Below are positions 8,489 through 18,107 of a stretch of DNA of 64,000 bases, piece after piece. The position numbers and the translations under genes were made by a program. The stretch is from GAS188 sp963794475 (GTDB lineage Bacteria > Pseudomonadota > Alphaproteobacteria > Rhizobiales > Beijerinckiaceae), in assembly GCA_963794475.1 (NCBI GenBank), contig CAWCDW010000008.1, positions 1 through 64,000 on the forward strand. Reading direction: 5' to 3'. The first letter of the stretch is position 1. Every line of letters begins with the position of its first letter. The notes beneath the pieces are model-generated. The model had not been told where the DNA came from. It ran no database searches and was given only the letters and a program-made list of their open reading frames with translations.

Positions 8489-9376
8489 ATGGCAGATCCT
8501 CAGATCGACATCATCCGAGAGATCCTTGCCTCTCATCCTCGCCCCACGGAACTTAGCGAGCGCCGCAAGCGCCTCGATGCGCTGGGCGGACAATATCCGT
8601 TGCCGGCGGATGTGCGCGTTGGGGCGGTGGACGCGAACGGGGTCGCCGCCGAGTGGACGAGCACTCCGCAAGCAAACCCCGCACACGCGATCCTGTTTTT
8701 GCATGGCGGTGGCTATATCTCCGGATCGCTCGACAGCCACCGCCACATGATCGCCCAGGCTGGACGGGAGGCGCAGGCTCGCACGCTCGCACTTCGCTAT
8801 CGGCTCGCGCCGGAGCATCCGTTTCCGGCGGCGCTGGAAGATTCCCTCTCGGGATACGGCTTCTTGCTTTCGCAGGGCTTCAAGCCGCGGCATATCGCGA
8901 TCGCGGGCGAGAGCGCGGGGGGTGGGCTGGCGGTTGCGACACTGGCGTCGATACGCGACGCCGGCATGGCGTTGCCCGCCTGCGCCTGGTGCAGCTCGCC
9001 ATGGGTTGATCTCGAGGCCATCGGCACCAGCATGACCACGAAAGCTCCCGTCGATCCCCTGATCCAGAAGCCCTATCTCAAAGAGCTCGCGGCCCTCTAT
9101 CTGAACGGTGCCGATGCGCGCGGGCCTCTTGTGTCACCCCTCTACGCCGACCTGAAGGGATTGCCGCCGCTTCTCATTCAGGTCGGCTCCGCCGAGACGT
9201 TGCTCGATGATGCGGTGCGGCTCGCGAGCGTGGCCGGGTCGGCCGATGTGAGAGTGACGCTCGAGGTCTGGCCAGACATGATCCACGCCTGGCATCTGTT
9301 CTACCAGCAGGTTGAAGCGGGGCAGCGCGCGCTGGCGAGCGTCGGCAATTTCATTCGCTCAAAGCTTTCGGGGTGA
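8489..9376 (+). CDS. HSL-family alpha/beta hydrolase (esterase/lipase)
   Basis: 295 residues from an ATG preceded by GGGAGAAG. HGGGY (72-76) is the oxyanion motif typical of the hormone-sensitive-lipase branch. GESAGG carries the nucleophile Ser142. The acid is in ETLLDDAVRLA (Asp240 or 241) and His266 is in MIHAWHLF. There is no signal peptide, so it is cytosolic. Such enzymes hydrolyse short acyl esters; the natural substrate is unknown. It sits alone between two recombinase fragments, suggesting it arrived or survived within the mobile region. Confidence 0.85.
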   Translation: MADPQIDIIREILASHPRPTELSERRKRLDALGGQYPLPADVRVGAVDANGVAAEWTSTPQANPAHAILFLHGGGYISGSLDSHRHMIAQAGREAQARTLALRYRLAPEHPFPAALEDSLSGYGFLLSQGFKPRHIAIAGESAGGGLAVATLASIRDAGMALPACAWCSSPWVDLEAIGTSMTTKAPVDPLIQKPYLKELAALYLNGADARGPLVSPLYADLKGLPPLLIQVGSAETLLDDAVRLASVAGSADVRVTLEVWPDMIHAWHLFYQQVEAGQRALASVGNFIRSKLSG

Positions 9377-9590
9377 CGCTGGGCATTGCTCGACTTTGAC
9401 GAGAAAGCAAGACCTTCAAGGACAAGCCTCGGCATGATTGGACGAGACATTCAGCGGATGTCTTCCGCTAGGCGGAAGCTTACATTTCACGCCGTTGCGC
9501 TCTCGCTCGCCCCGAACCACGGATGCAATTGCTAACTATCCGTCTTTTTGTAGAATTACGGACAGTTGGGGATTGTTGTATGAGGAAAAC

Positions 9591-9762
9591 ATGCCCCGAA
9601 GTAGGCAAGCGCCAACCGCAGAAAACCGGACAGTGGCTCGCAAACGTGAGTATCTGACCGAAGTCGAATGCGAGAAGCTCCTAGAGGTCGCGAAGGACAA
9701 CCGAGACGGGCACCGGGACTATATGATGCTGCTCGCGGCGTGGCGACATGGGCTGCTGGCGT
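9591..9762 (+). pseudogene. Tyrosine recombinase N-terminal remnant (third copy)
   Basis: This encodes RQAPTAENRTVARKREYLTE followed by GHRDYMMLLAAWRHGLLAS, about 57 residues, closely matching the copy at 219-800. The box I arginine is already changed (GLLAS for GLRAS). After 9762 the sequence switches abruptly to unrelated DNA that belongs to the convergent gene's 3' side. Clearly non-functional. Confidence 0.8.
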
Positions 9763-9858
9763 CCAGGCCGGATGATCATCCCGGTAAAGGTCGAGATGGC
9801 TGGGTTCGCGGAAAGTGGTGTTCCCGGTGGCCAGGCACAGGGCTTTACCTGACGAAGG

Positions 9859-10913
9859 CTACTGAGTGTCGACCTCAGCAGCCAACTCCACGATGTGAGC
9901 CAGCTCGAGGACCTTGCGGAGGCCGTTCGCGACACTCGCCACCGGATTACCTTGAGGTGGCGACGAATCTTTCCGCGGTTGCGTCGTCCCGGCGCTTGCC
10001 GGCGGCAAATCACCATGGGCGTTTTGCTCGTCTGCTGCCGCTCGGCGGCAGGGGCCTGGGAGGATTTCGCGCGGGAATTGGCCGCATGCCGCCTGGCAGC
10101 CTGCGTCACCGCGCCGAAAGCGACCGGCGCATTCAAGGAGACCTTCGCTTCCCTTGAAGCGAGCTTTGTCGTGGATGCCGCCGAGGCGTTGGCGTGCGCA
10201 GTCTCTTTTGCACTTGGCGTGTGGAGCTCTTTCTGCGCCGGAGCTTGCGGCGGATCCGGCAACGGGACCTTTGGGATTACTGTCGGCAGGGGCACCGGCG
10301 CATCTTCCGCGAGCTGAAGCGGGCGCACCGCGGATAGCTGCGCTGCCACTTCCTGGCTCCCCGCCTTCGCCAAGGCCGCATCAGGCTGCTCGCGTAGTGC
10401 CAGCGCGGTCTCCTCTAGTTTTTCGGGCGAGACGGCAGTGTCGGCAGCTGATGAAGAGAGGGTTTGATCGCCGCGAGGAACGATGGCAGGAAGTGCCTCG
10501 GGGGACACGGGGTCGGCCATCACCGGTGCATCTCCGCGAGCCCCGCTCATTCGGCCAGCTCGCATCGTCATGACGGCGCTAACGCCCGCTGCGACGACTA
10601 GAACCGGCAACACGAAAGCGAGCCCGGCTCGCGACCTGATGCGGTGCTCGCTCCTCGAAGATCCTCGCGCCTGGGTGATATCCGGAATCTGCTCTAGCTC
10701 GCCGAGATGAATGCGGGCTTCGCCGGCACGGGTCTTGGGAGCGGCCGGCGGCCGCCGTTCAGACCTCAATTCGTCTCCGAACGCTAGCTCCCAACTCGAC
10801 GTGCCGGCGCTGCCGCCGCCCGACCGATCTTGATTGATGCGTGCGACCTCACGCAATTGCCGCTCGATATCGTCGAAATCGATCGATTGAGCGGTAGTTT
10901 GCGACACACTCAT
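9859..10913 (-). pseudogene. Membrane-anchored hypothetical protein with a late frameshift
   Basis: From the ATG at 10913: an acidic N-terminal region (FDDIERQLREVARINQD), then one transmembrane helix near residues 92-115 (LAFVLPVLVVAAGVSAVMTM). A long Ala/Pro/Lys-rich linker follows. Near 10030-10050 the sensible frame shifts. The other frame gives NAHGDLPPASAG and a conserved-looking tail NPVASVANGLRKVLELAHIV ending in TAG at 9859-9861. The total length needs one deleted (or two inserted) bases and gives about 351 residues. The architecture resembles single-pass proteins of unknown function in Bradyrhizobium-like genomes. The recombinase remnant abuts its 3' end. Confidence 0.55.
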
Positions 10914-11309
10914 TTTTAGCGCTCCCGTCCAGCTTTCTCCTCTACCGGGAATGTGGCATTTAGGCGATGGTCCCGCGGATGGTCGAAGGCGAGGGCGAGA
11001 AACTGGCTGAACCAGAAGATGGAGACGAGCTCGCCCAATGAACCTTGCGACGCTGCGGGAATTTTTTCGTCGTGGCCCCGATCATTTATCAAGGGGTCGG
11101 ACGGCTGGCGGTGCAGAATTTCAAACCGAGTCAGCTCGCCGAGCTCAAGAAGTGGCTTCCGCTTGCGCCGATTGCCGAGCGCACGACGCCTTTCTTGCCA
11201 TTGCGGCCACGGTCCCGGCCGGTGATGTCAAGGGCATCGGGCGCAAGGCCGTCGATGCTGGATTGGTCGCCGACGACGAGAACGGCTATGCCAGCGTGCG
11301 CGGGTCACC
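10914..11309. other. Gap with degenerate reading frames
   Basis: About 400 bases. A frame at 11038-11313 contains a protein-like stretch (AFLAIAATVPAGDVKGIGRK), but no start signal, no intact ends and no family can be recognised. It is probably the remnant of a gene that adjoined the YeiH relic. Confidence 0.35.
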
Positions 11310-11605
11310 TTAGCCGCGACACTTTTGCAGGCCCTCGAAGTTCATTTCGCGGGGCAGCCCTATCTCGAAGCGCTTGTGCTTGCCATCCTTCTTGGTGTCG
11401 ACATCCGCACCACGTGGCGGCCTGGGCCGGAAAGTTCGTGGTCGAATGCGCCATTGTCATGCTTGGCGCGTCGGTGAGCGTCACTACCATTGTGGCTCTC
11501 GGCCCTGCCGTAATCTTCGGCATTGCCTCCATCGTGGCGATGGCGATCGGCACTAGCTACGCGATTTGCCGCATCCTCTGGTTGCCGCAGCGCATGTGGA
11601 GATGA
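11310..11605 (+). pseudogene. Remnant of YeiH-type (UPF0324) putative sulfate exporter
   Basis: One frame reads LEALVLAILLGVDIRTTWRP. After a junction near 11418-11425 another frame reads CAIVMLGASVSVTTIVALGP followed by IAMAIGTS-like helix and LPQRM. Both blocks are characteristic of the N-terminal helices of the YeiH family, and a short piece between them has been lost with a frame change. The remainder of the ~330-residue transporter is absent. Non-functional. Confidence 0.6.
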
Positions 11606-11730
11606 CCCGAGGTCTTGGATTACAGATCGCGTGGCCTAGCGCCAGATGAGACGCAGATACCATAGCAGCCATCATCATCGCGGCGCGGTTTATCGCTGGT
11701 GCTAGGGTCGCGGGCGCCCCATAATGGAGA

Positions 11731-11925
11731 ATGGTCCAGGACTCACCCCTCGTCGTCAGAATTGAGCGAGATTCCGCGCGCGACGGGCGCTTTCGCTGGT
11801 TGGTATTCCAAGATGGGAGGATGCGCGACGCGTCCGTTTATTCCTTCGCGACGAAGCGCCAGGCGCGAGTGGACGCGGACAAGTTCGTCCAGAAGCTCAA
11901 TGCCACCTGGCGAACCCAGAAGTGA
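11731..11925 (+). CDS. Conserved small hypothetical protein (64 aa)
   Basis: The start ATG follows AATGGAGA. The sequence VVRIERDSARDGRFRWLVFQ, then RDASVYSFATKRQARVDADK, reads as a compact beta-hairpin/helix domain. Short proteins with the SVYSFATKREA pattern are frequent in rhizobia and relatives, with no assigned function. No neighbours suggest a role. Confidence 0.55.
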   Translation: MVQDSPLVVRIERDSARDGRFRWLVFQDGRMRDASVYSFATKRQARVDADKFVQKLNATWRTQK

Positions 11926-12136
11926 CGAAGCGCGCAATCTCACGACGCCCGCTATCGTCCGCGGGAACGCAAGCCTCTCACCTGCTCCACGATGCGGATG
12001 CCCGACAATAGCGCTGCATCGATCACGCTAGCTGCCTCTTTGCCCAAAGGGGCGAATACCCGGAGCCGCGAAGTTCGGAATTTGACGACTCACTGACTAG
12101 GTTTTTTATCAAGCGCGAAACTCGAGGCATGAACAC

Positions 12137-13414
12137 ATGACTGCGGATACTCGCTCGAGAGCGCTCGAAGCTTTTCCCGCTGGCATTTCGAACGGGGAAT
12201 TCGGCCTGCCCGCCGATGCATTGATTGTCGTCTGCAAGGGAGAGGGCGCGCGGCTATGGGATGCGACGGGCCGTGAGTTTCTCGATTTTTCGATGGGGTG
12301 GGGATCCTGTCTGGTTGGCCACGCTTGCCCGGAAGTCGTCGAGGCAGTACGCCACCAGGCGACGAACGGATCGAACTTCGCTTATCTCAGTGAGCCGACG
12401 TTGCAGCTCGCCGAAGAGATCAGACGTGTCAGCCCCGCCTCCCGGCATCTGCGCTTCTGCGCGTCAGGGACTGAGGCGACAATGTACTGCCAGCGTCTTG
12501 CCCGAGCTTTTGCCGGCCGGCCGAAGATACTCAAATTCGAAGGGGCTTATCATGGCGCCAACGACGCCGGGGTCACCAGCTTATTCCCGAGCCGAAATCT
12601 TCCCTTCCCGCAACCTGAACACACGAGCGCCGGTACGCCTTCGGTCGACGCCGAGCTGCTCGTCGCTCCCTATAACGATCTGGCCCGCACCGAGGCGATC
12701 ATCCGGGCGCATCGGCATGAGATTGCGGGCGTTATCATGGAGCCCCTGCAACGTTGCACCCCGCCGGAGCCCGGATTTCTCGAAGGTGTTCGCAAAATCT
12801 GCGACGCCACCGGGTTGCTGCTGATTTTCGATGAGGTCGTCACTGGCTTTCGGCTCGCCTATGGTGGCGCCCAGCAATACTACGGTGTCGTCCCCGACCT
12901 CGTGGCCTATGGCAAGGCGCTGGGGGGCGGCTATCCGATCGGCGCATTCGGCGGTCGGTGCGACGTCATGGATCTCGTGAATGAGCATCATATCGGCTCG
13001 GATCGCTATGTCTGGATGGCATCGACACTCGGCGGCAACCCAATTTCTGCGTCGGCGGCCAATGCGGCGCTGTCCGTGCTGCGCCGTCAGGATACTTACC
13101 CGCGGCTGCACGCGCTCGGCCGCTGGTTTCGCGACGAACTGCGTTCCGTGCTGCAGCAGCGCCAAATGAATGCGCAGGTTATCGGGGATGGTCCGCTCGC
13201 CCAGATCGTCTTCAGCGATCGCAAGGTCAATGACTACCGATCGACGGCTCGAGGCGACAAGAAGAAGGCGCGCGCCATGATGTTGGGCCTGTTCGAACGC
13301 GGGTTGTTCATTAATCCCATGGGGACCAAACTCTATCTTTCCACGGCGCATGACGAGACCATTTGCGCCTCGTTCTGCGACCGCCTCGACGACACCTTGC
13401 AGGGCATCCATTAG
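12137..13414 (+). CDS. Class III PLP aminotransferase, glutamate-1-semialdehyde aminomutase-like
   Basis: 425 residues, normal length for the fold. Visible landmarks are SGTEA (110-114, cofactor phosphate), FEGAYHG (134-140), FDEV with Asp232 (pyridine nitrogen), and YGKALGGGYPIGA with Lys260 as the Schiff-base lysine. The overall pattern fits the glutamate-1-semialdehyde 2,1-aminomutase-like subfamily. It lies among accessory genes and away from any heme genes, so it may act in specialised metabolism on another substrate rather than as HemL. It is monocistronic and an ATG start is used. The subfamily assignment is firm; the substrate is not. Confidence 0.8.
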   Translation: MTADTRSRALEAFPAGISNGEFGLPADALIVVCKGEGARLWDATGREFLDFSMGWGSCLVGHACPEVVEAVRHQATNGSNFAYLSEPTLQLAEEIRRVSPASRHLRFCASGTEATMYCQRLARAFAGRPKILKFEGAYHGANDAGVTSLFPSRNLPFPQPEHTSAGTPSVDAELLVAPYNDLARTEAIIRAHRHEIAGVIMEPLQRCTPPEPGFLEGVRKICDATGLLLIFDEVVTGFRLAYGGAQQYYGVVPDLVAYGKALGGGYPIGAFGGRCDVMDLVNEHHIGSDRYVWMASTLGGNPISASAANAALSVLRRQDTYPRLHALGRWFRDELRSVLQQRQMNAQVIGDGPLAQIVFSDRKVNDYRSTARGDKKKARAMMLGLFERGLFINPMGTKLYLSTAHDETICASFCDRLDDTLQGIH

Positions 13415-13429
13415 CTATTTTATGCGGCG

Positions 13430-13465
13430 AACAAAAAAAGCCCCGCCTATTGGAGGCGAGGTTGA
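13430..13465 (-). terminator. Terminator-like hairpin with T tract on the minus strand
   Basis: On the minus strand a CTCGCCT/AGGCGGG stem with a short loop is followed by CTTTTTTT. On the plus strand the hairpin follows the aminotransferase stop by about 20 bases but has the T tract on the wrong side. It could still help end that transcript. Confidence 0.45.
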
Positions 13466-14197
13466 GCAACGAAGGGCGTAGCGAGGAATGCGGCTGAAGC
13501 GTGCCACAGCGCGCGGTGCGCCGGAGGCGTGGGATGGTGGGCGAGAGCTGGCGGTCCTACCTTTCCTCCGCCGCGGTCCTCGGCACTAGCCCCCTCTTGC
13601 CCAGGGACGGCGACGTTGGGCGGCTTCGTCGTCCTGGACCACCCCGGGCGGGGCCGCTCTCACCCTGCGTGCAAGAAAAAGCGACGCTTTGCTCGCCCCT
13701 TCAGCAATCGGAGTGGTGTAGCGGGGTGCCGCGGTTAGCGAAGCGATTCTCCGGGGCGCTTTAGCCGTCCTATGGTTATTCCCATCCCTATGGGTTAGGC
13801 CCAGCCACATTGCTATGCGCCCGGTCATTAGGGAGATGGACACTGAACTCTCCCATCCTCGCTGGGGTCCCCCTGACTAAGAAACGGCGGTCAAGTTTCA
13901 GCGAGGAGTTTGGCGAGGAGCCGATTTTGTCCGCAGCGGACTTGCCGGCGGCCGGCCTCGAGCAACACGCCAGTCACTTCCGACCGGCAGGCCCTCGCAT
14001 CTGCGCGTTCTCATAGATTGTCTTGCATCCGCGATGCCGAATACGCCAATTCTGGTTTGGTGTCTTCTGGCGCACGAACGATGCCGAGCAAAAGCCCGCG
14101 GACGCGTCGGGGCTACGGCCAACCCGGACCAATATGCCACCTCACTCACTGATGCCGTGCGGATCTGACTGTGACGGGCACAGAGCTAATGCAGGGA
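13466..14197. other. Intergenic stretch, nothing recognised
   Basis: About 730 bases between the aminotransferase and DUF2252 genes. Open frames on both strands lack ribosome binding sites, conserved motifs or sensible composition. It may be decayed coding sequence. Confidence 0.4.
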
Positions 14198-15397
14198 TTA
14201 CATGCGCCGGCTCTGCGTGACCTGTTCGAGCGCGAAGCGACGGCAATGTTCAAGATAGGCTGCCTCATGCACGGAGAGTAGATCGACGACACTGCTCCAC
14301 AGCCATGACGGTGCATCAAGGCTGGTGGTCCTGGTCTTGTGGAGTTCTTTCAGCCACGATGCTCGCGTAGATTTATCCATCTGTCGACCGTGGGCTCTCC
14401 CGACGACACCGGCGAGATAAGCCGCGAGCGCCGTGGCATCATCTTGGTTGAGACGATCGATTTCGATCTTCAAATCCTGAGGCATCAGCTCGCGCAGGAC
14501 GACCGCTTTATCGGGCAGACGTCCCGCCATCATTCGCTCGCCGAGATTCGGTGAGAGGGCCTTGGCGCCGGCGACGACGCGCATAGCATTGTCGGGAGGC
14601 ATTTGTGCCTCGGGCAAACGGGGGGCGGCGGGAGTGACAGCCTCTTTGACATCGACCAGGCAAAGGCTGGCGCCCTTGCCCTTCCCGACCCGGAGCATGA
14701 CGGCGTACCGTAAGCGCCCAAGCGAGCTGCAGCCCTTCATCCAATAGGCGGCGTCGATAAGCTCTACGACTTCATTGTCGTCTCGGCTCTGGAGCTTCGT
14801 AACCATTTTTTTTAAGTCATCTTGCGAAAAGAGCTTTTCCAGCTCCTGGCGCTCGCGCCGCGTCAGCTCCCAGAACTTCGGGCCAAGTGGAATGACGGGC
14901 TTGATCGTGTCAAGACGCTCGGCGGCGAGATGACGCCAGCGACGATGAACGGATTGCTCAAGAAGGGCCTGGATGCTCTTCGGTCGATGGGTTTTATCGT
15001 GCTCGATCTTCCCCGCCAGGGCGGCTTCATACCCAGCAACCAGGTGTTCGAGAATCTTCGCCGTCGCCACGCCCGGCAGAGCACACCCCCGTGCGGCCGA
15101 GGCAAGAGACAGCCCTAAACGGATCAGGTCGTGCGCCGGGTTGCCAATGACTGTCTGATCGAGATCGCGAATTTGGACTGCCACACGTCCTTTGGCGTCC
15201 GCTAGCGGACCGAGATTGCCAACATGACAATCACCGCAAATCCAAATTGCGGGCCCCTCCGGCAATGGTCGTGATCGGGCCTCCAGCCACTCATAAAATT
15301 TGAGGGTATTGCCTCGCACATAGGCGTGCGGGGAACGGGCCATCTTGAGGCGACGGACTTCCGTTAGCTTCTGCTCGCGAAGAGATGGGGCTGTCAT
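14198..15397 (-). CDS. DUF2252 family protein
   Basis: 399 residues. The family signatures are FYEWLEAR preceded by RSPHAYVRGN, the GDCHVGN motif (55-61), and IRDLDQTVIGNPAHDL with Asp78 and Asp80. Further on are KGCSSLGRLRYAVM and a C-terminal GRAHGRQ. These resemble the catalytic loop and metal-binding aspartates of aminoglycoside-phosphotransferase-like kinases. Family membership is certain, but the phosphorylated substrate is unknown. Soluble. It is transcribed in the same direction as the downstream-coordinate pit/DUF47 pair but 500 bases away, so it is probably not one operon. Confidence 0.85.
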   Translation of the reverse strand: MTAPSLREQKLTEVRRLKMARSPHAYVRGNTLKFYEWLEARSRPLPEGPAIWICGDCHVGNLGPLADAKGRVAVQIRDLDQTVIGNPAHDLIRLGLSLASAARGCALPGVATAKILEHLVAGYEAALAGKIEHDKTHRPKSIQALLEQSVHRRWRHLAAERLDTIKPVIPLGPKFWELTRRERQELEKLFSQDDLKKMVTKLQSRDDNEVVELIDAAYWMKGCSSLGRLRYAVMLRVGKGKGASLCLVDVKEAVTPAAPRLPEAQMPPDNAMRVVAGAKALSPNLGERMMAGRLPDKAVVLRELMPQDLKIEIDRLNQDDATALAAYLAGVVGRAHGRQMDKSTRASWLKELHKTRTTSLDAPSWLWSSVVDLLSVHEAAYLEHCRRFALEQVTQSRRM

Positions 15398-15912
15398 CTG
15401 GATTGTCAGTAAGGCATCAACAGCGCAAGCACCACCAAGATCACCGGCCTTGGGATAGCAATCTCCAAAGGAATGCGCTCTTCCGAAGCCCCATTCATTC
15501 GATCAGAAGCGAAGCGTTTGAATAGCAAGTTGGTTCCGCGGTGCCCACGACCTGGCTCTCTCATCCAGGGATCAAAAAAGGGCAGTTGCGGCAACTCGAG
15601 CAACTCAGCATCGGTAATAAGTGCCTGCACGAACCTTCATGGCACGGCGTGGCGCTGTGGCCAAAGCTGGGGGGTGCGGAAATCAAGATTCAGCAACGCG
15701 ACTTCGGAGTGGGCACTCAGGCATCTAGCTGGCGCGGAAATCTGGGACCTCTTCCCACCCTTCTGCGTTCAAGCTTGACGCCGAGCGGCTGGCGACACGT
15801 GGCACCTGAGTCTGGCTTTCCAGCCGAGCGGAGTTCAGGTGCGGTTGCATCTGCAGCTATGCGGCACGCCTGCGTATTCTAAAGGTTGGGTTTTCCGGGC
15901 TTGTCGGCCCGC
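15398..15912. other. Gap with one weak open frame
   Basis: A minus-strand frame at 15406-15630 (74 codons; ALITDAELLELPQLPFFDPW) ends in a hydrophobic run but has no clear ribosome binding site. It could be a small membrane protein or chance. The rest contains nothing recognisable. Confidence 0.3.
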
Positions 15913-16920
15913 TTACATGAGGGCCGCCGCCCAATAGCCGAGAGCGCCAATCAGCGCGGCTGCCGGAAGTGTCAGGACCCAGGCTATGACGATCGAGCTC
16001 GCCACGTTCCAACGCACGGCTGAAGAGCGGCGTGCGGCTCCAACGCCGATAACTCCGCCCGTAATCGTGTGCGTCGTCGAAACTGGGATTCCCAGGAAGG
16101 TCGCCCCAAATAATGTGATTGCCCCGCCTGTCTCGGCGCAGAAGCCCTGAACTGGAGTGAGCCTGGTTATACGTGAGCCCATGGTCTTTACGATGCGCCA
16201 GCCACCCAACAACGTGCCGAGCGCCATGGCGGCTTGACATGAAAGCACAACCCACAGGGGGACATGAAAGTCTCCTGCGATGAGCCCCTGTGAATAAAGC
16301 AGGACGGCGATCACGCCCATTGTCTTTTGGGCGTCGTTTCCACCGTGTCCTAGAGAATAGAGCGAGGCTGATATTAGCTGCAATCGACGGAAACGCCGAT
16401 CGACTACCAGCGGAATGTCACGTGCCGACAACCAAGTCACGGCCAGGACGAGAAGTAGCGCCAGCATAAAGCCGAGCAGCGGGGACAGCACGATGGCCGC
16501 TATGGTCTTGCCCAGCCCACCCCAAACCACCGCCCCGATGCCACCCTTGGCAACTCCGGCCCCTACCATGCCCCCAATCAAAGCATGCGAGCTGCTCGAG
16601 GGGATGCCAAAAACCCAAGTCGTGATGTTCCAGGTGATCGCACCGATTAGGGTCCCAAAAATGACGTGGGCATCGACGATGTGAGCGTCGACGATGCCCG
16701 TTCCCAAAGTGGTCGCGACGTGAAGACCGAAAACCAGGAACGCGACGAAATTGAAAAACGACGCCCACACTACCGCGAGTGCGGGGCTGAGAACACGAGT
16801 GGATACGACGGTTGCGATCGAGTTTGCGGCGTCGTGCAACCCATTCAGCATATCGAATAGGAGGCTCAACCCGACCAGACCGACAATGATCGGGAGCGCC
16901 ACATGGCCTGCCATACTCAA
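15913..16920 (-). CDS. pit: Low-affinity inorganic phosphate transporter (Pit family)
   Basis: 335 residues from a TTG at 16920 that overlaps the DUF47 stop (TTGA), or 333 from the ATG at 16914. The PD001131-type signature of Pit/PiT proteins is visible twice: LNGLHDAANSIATVVSTRVL near the N-terminus and GGNDAQKTMGVI in the second half. SSSSHALIGG and STTHTITGGVIG also occur as the repeated inverted halves. About nine to ten hydrophobic helices are present. It is an inner-membrane Pi:H+ symporter. It is immediately downstream of, and translationally coupled to, the PhoU-like DUF47 gene, the usual partner of pit genes. Confidence 0.9.
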   Translation of the reverse strand: MSMAGHVALPIIVGLVGLSLLFDMLNGLHDAANSIATVVSTRVLSPALAVVWASFFNFVAFLVFGLHVATTLGTGIVDAHIVDAHVIFGTLIGAITWNITTWVFGIPSSSSHALIGGMVGAGVAKGGIGAVVWGGLGKTIAAIVLSPLLGFMLALLLVLAVTWLSARDIPLVVDRRFRRLQLISASLYSLGHGGNDAQKTMGVIAVLLYSQGLIAGDFHVPLWVVLSCQAAMALGTLLGGWRIVKTMGSRITRLTPVQGFCAETGGAITLFGATFLGIPVSTTHTITGGVIGVGAARRSSAVRWNVASSIVIAWVLTLPAAALIGALGYWAAALM

Positions 16921-17558
16921 GCCTGCTCGATTATGATGCTGTTCAGCTGGTTGCCGATATCATCGAAGCGGTCCGCGACCTCCTCGAGGTATTCAATGAT
17001 CTGAGATTGGATTAGGTATGTCATTGGATCGGCGCGCAAGGCCTTAAAAAGTTCACGCCGGCCACGGTCGTACAATTCGTCGACCTCGCTCTCCTTGCGA
17101 CCGATGGCTTCAGTTTGGGCCGTCAGGCGATTTGCCTCGTCGCCGACCTGGCGCAGAAGCGGAATGCATTCGACGAGGATCTTGGAGAGATCAACGATGG
17201 CATCGCCCATTGCGATGGCGGACGGCTCAAAGCTGCGGATTTCAAACACTGTGATTGCCTTTACTGCGCTTTGCATAGCATCGATCGTGTCGTCCATCGC
17301 TCGGATCAGTTCGCTGATGTCGCTGCGATCAAAAGGCGTGATGAAGCTTCGCCGGAGCGCTATCAGCACCTCCCGCGTGATGTTGTCGGCCTCGTGCTCC
17401 GCCGCGATGACAGTTTGACAGTGTCGCGATATGTCAGGCCCGCCATTCAGAACCTGCCGAAGCGCGAGCGCACCGGCTCTTATCTGTTGAGCATGAGCCT
17501 CGAACAGATCGAAAAAGCGCTCAGCCTTTGGCATCAATGCCCGGAACCAGCCCAGCAT
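16917..17558 (-). CDS. DUF47 family PhoU-like phosphate transport regulator
   Basis: 213 residues, all-helical. The sequence MPKAERFFDLFEAHAQQIRA, then EHEADNITREVLIALRRSFI, PFDRSDISELIRAMDDTID and LEEVADRFDDIGNQLNSIII, is the typical DUF47 (UPF0111) layout. It has the E-x-x-x-D metal-binding bundles shared with PhoU. The family usually sits next to pit and is thought to gate or regulate it. The first gene of a two-gene operon with pit (4-base overlap). Confidence 0.88.
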   Translation of the reverse strand: MLGWFRALMPKAERFFDLFEAHAQQIRAGALALRQVLNGGPDISRHCQTVIAAEHEADNITREVLIALRRSFITPFDRSDISELIRAMDDTIDAMQSAVKAITVFEIRSFEPSAIAMGDAIVDLSKILVECIPLLRQVGDEANRLTAQTEAIGRKESEVDELYDRGRRELFKALRADPMTYLIQSQIIEYLEEVADRFDDIGNQLNSIIIEQA

Positions 17559-18107
17559 CCGAATTCATTCTCCAAGGAAATTACTTTCGTAGATACTCGA
17601 AGCCGGGTCCGCTCGAAGTGCGCCTCGATTGGGGTTAAATTCGTCGGGCTCGGGCCTTCCGAACTCGCCCTTCACAGCGACGCGCTTTTGCATGGCGCGG
17701 AGAGTGCACGCTGAATTTCCAGGGTCATTGCGAGGTCAACGGCTTCCAGAACGTGTGTGGGCCCGTTTAAGCCATGCCTCCCGCCCACCGTTTGGTTCTG
17801 ATGCCAGAATTCTACCCGGGATGGTGTGCCACGGCCGCCCGCGACTGCAAGCTAAAGCCCTCGCGAGCTCTTCGATCTCTGTTCTGTTGATTTGGCCCAT
17901 AATCTCACGCTCGTTATCGACATAACTCGATCTGGCGGACCCTGGTTTCATTCCTCAAAAACAGGCCACGTGGCCAGTCCAGGGAATTGATGAGCTTTGG
18001 GAGGCAACCCGCCGAGGCGACGAGCAAGGGCCAAGATACTTCCCTTGATTTTTTGACAGCGGCCAGAAACGTGCGGCAATGCTCAAACCGGGCACAGTAC
18101 CCTGGGC
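17559..18107. other. Gap with a possible small gene
   Basis: The only candidate is a minus-strand frame ending at 17736. An internal ATG gives MGQINRTEIEELARALACSR and a short basic tail, about 54 residues. It reads like a small soluble protein, but there is no family match or strong ribosome binding site. The rest shows nothing. Confidence 0.35.
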
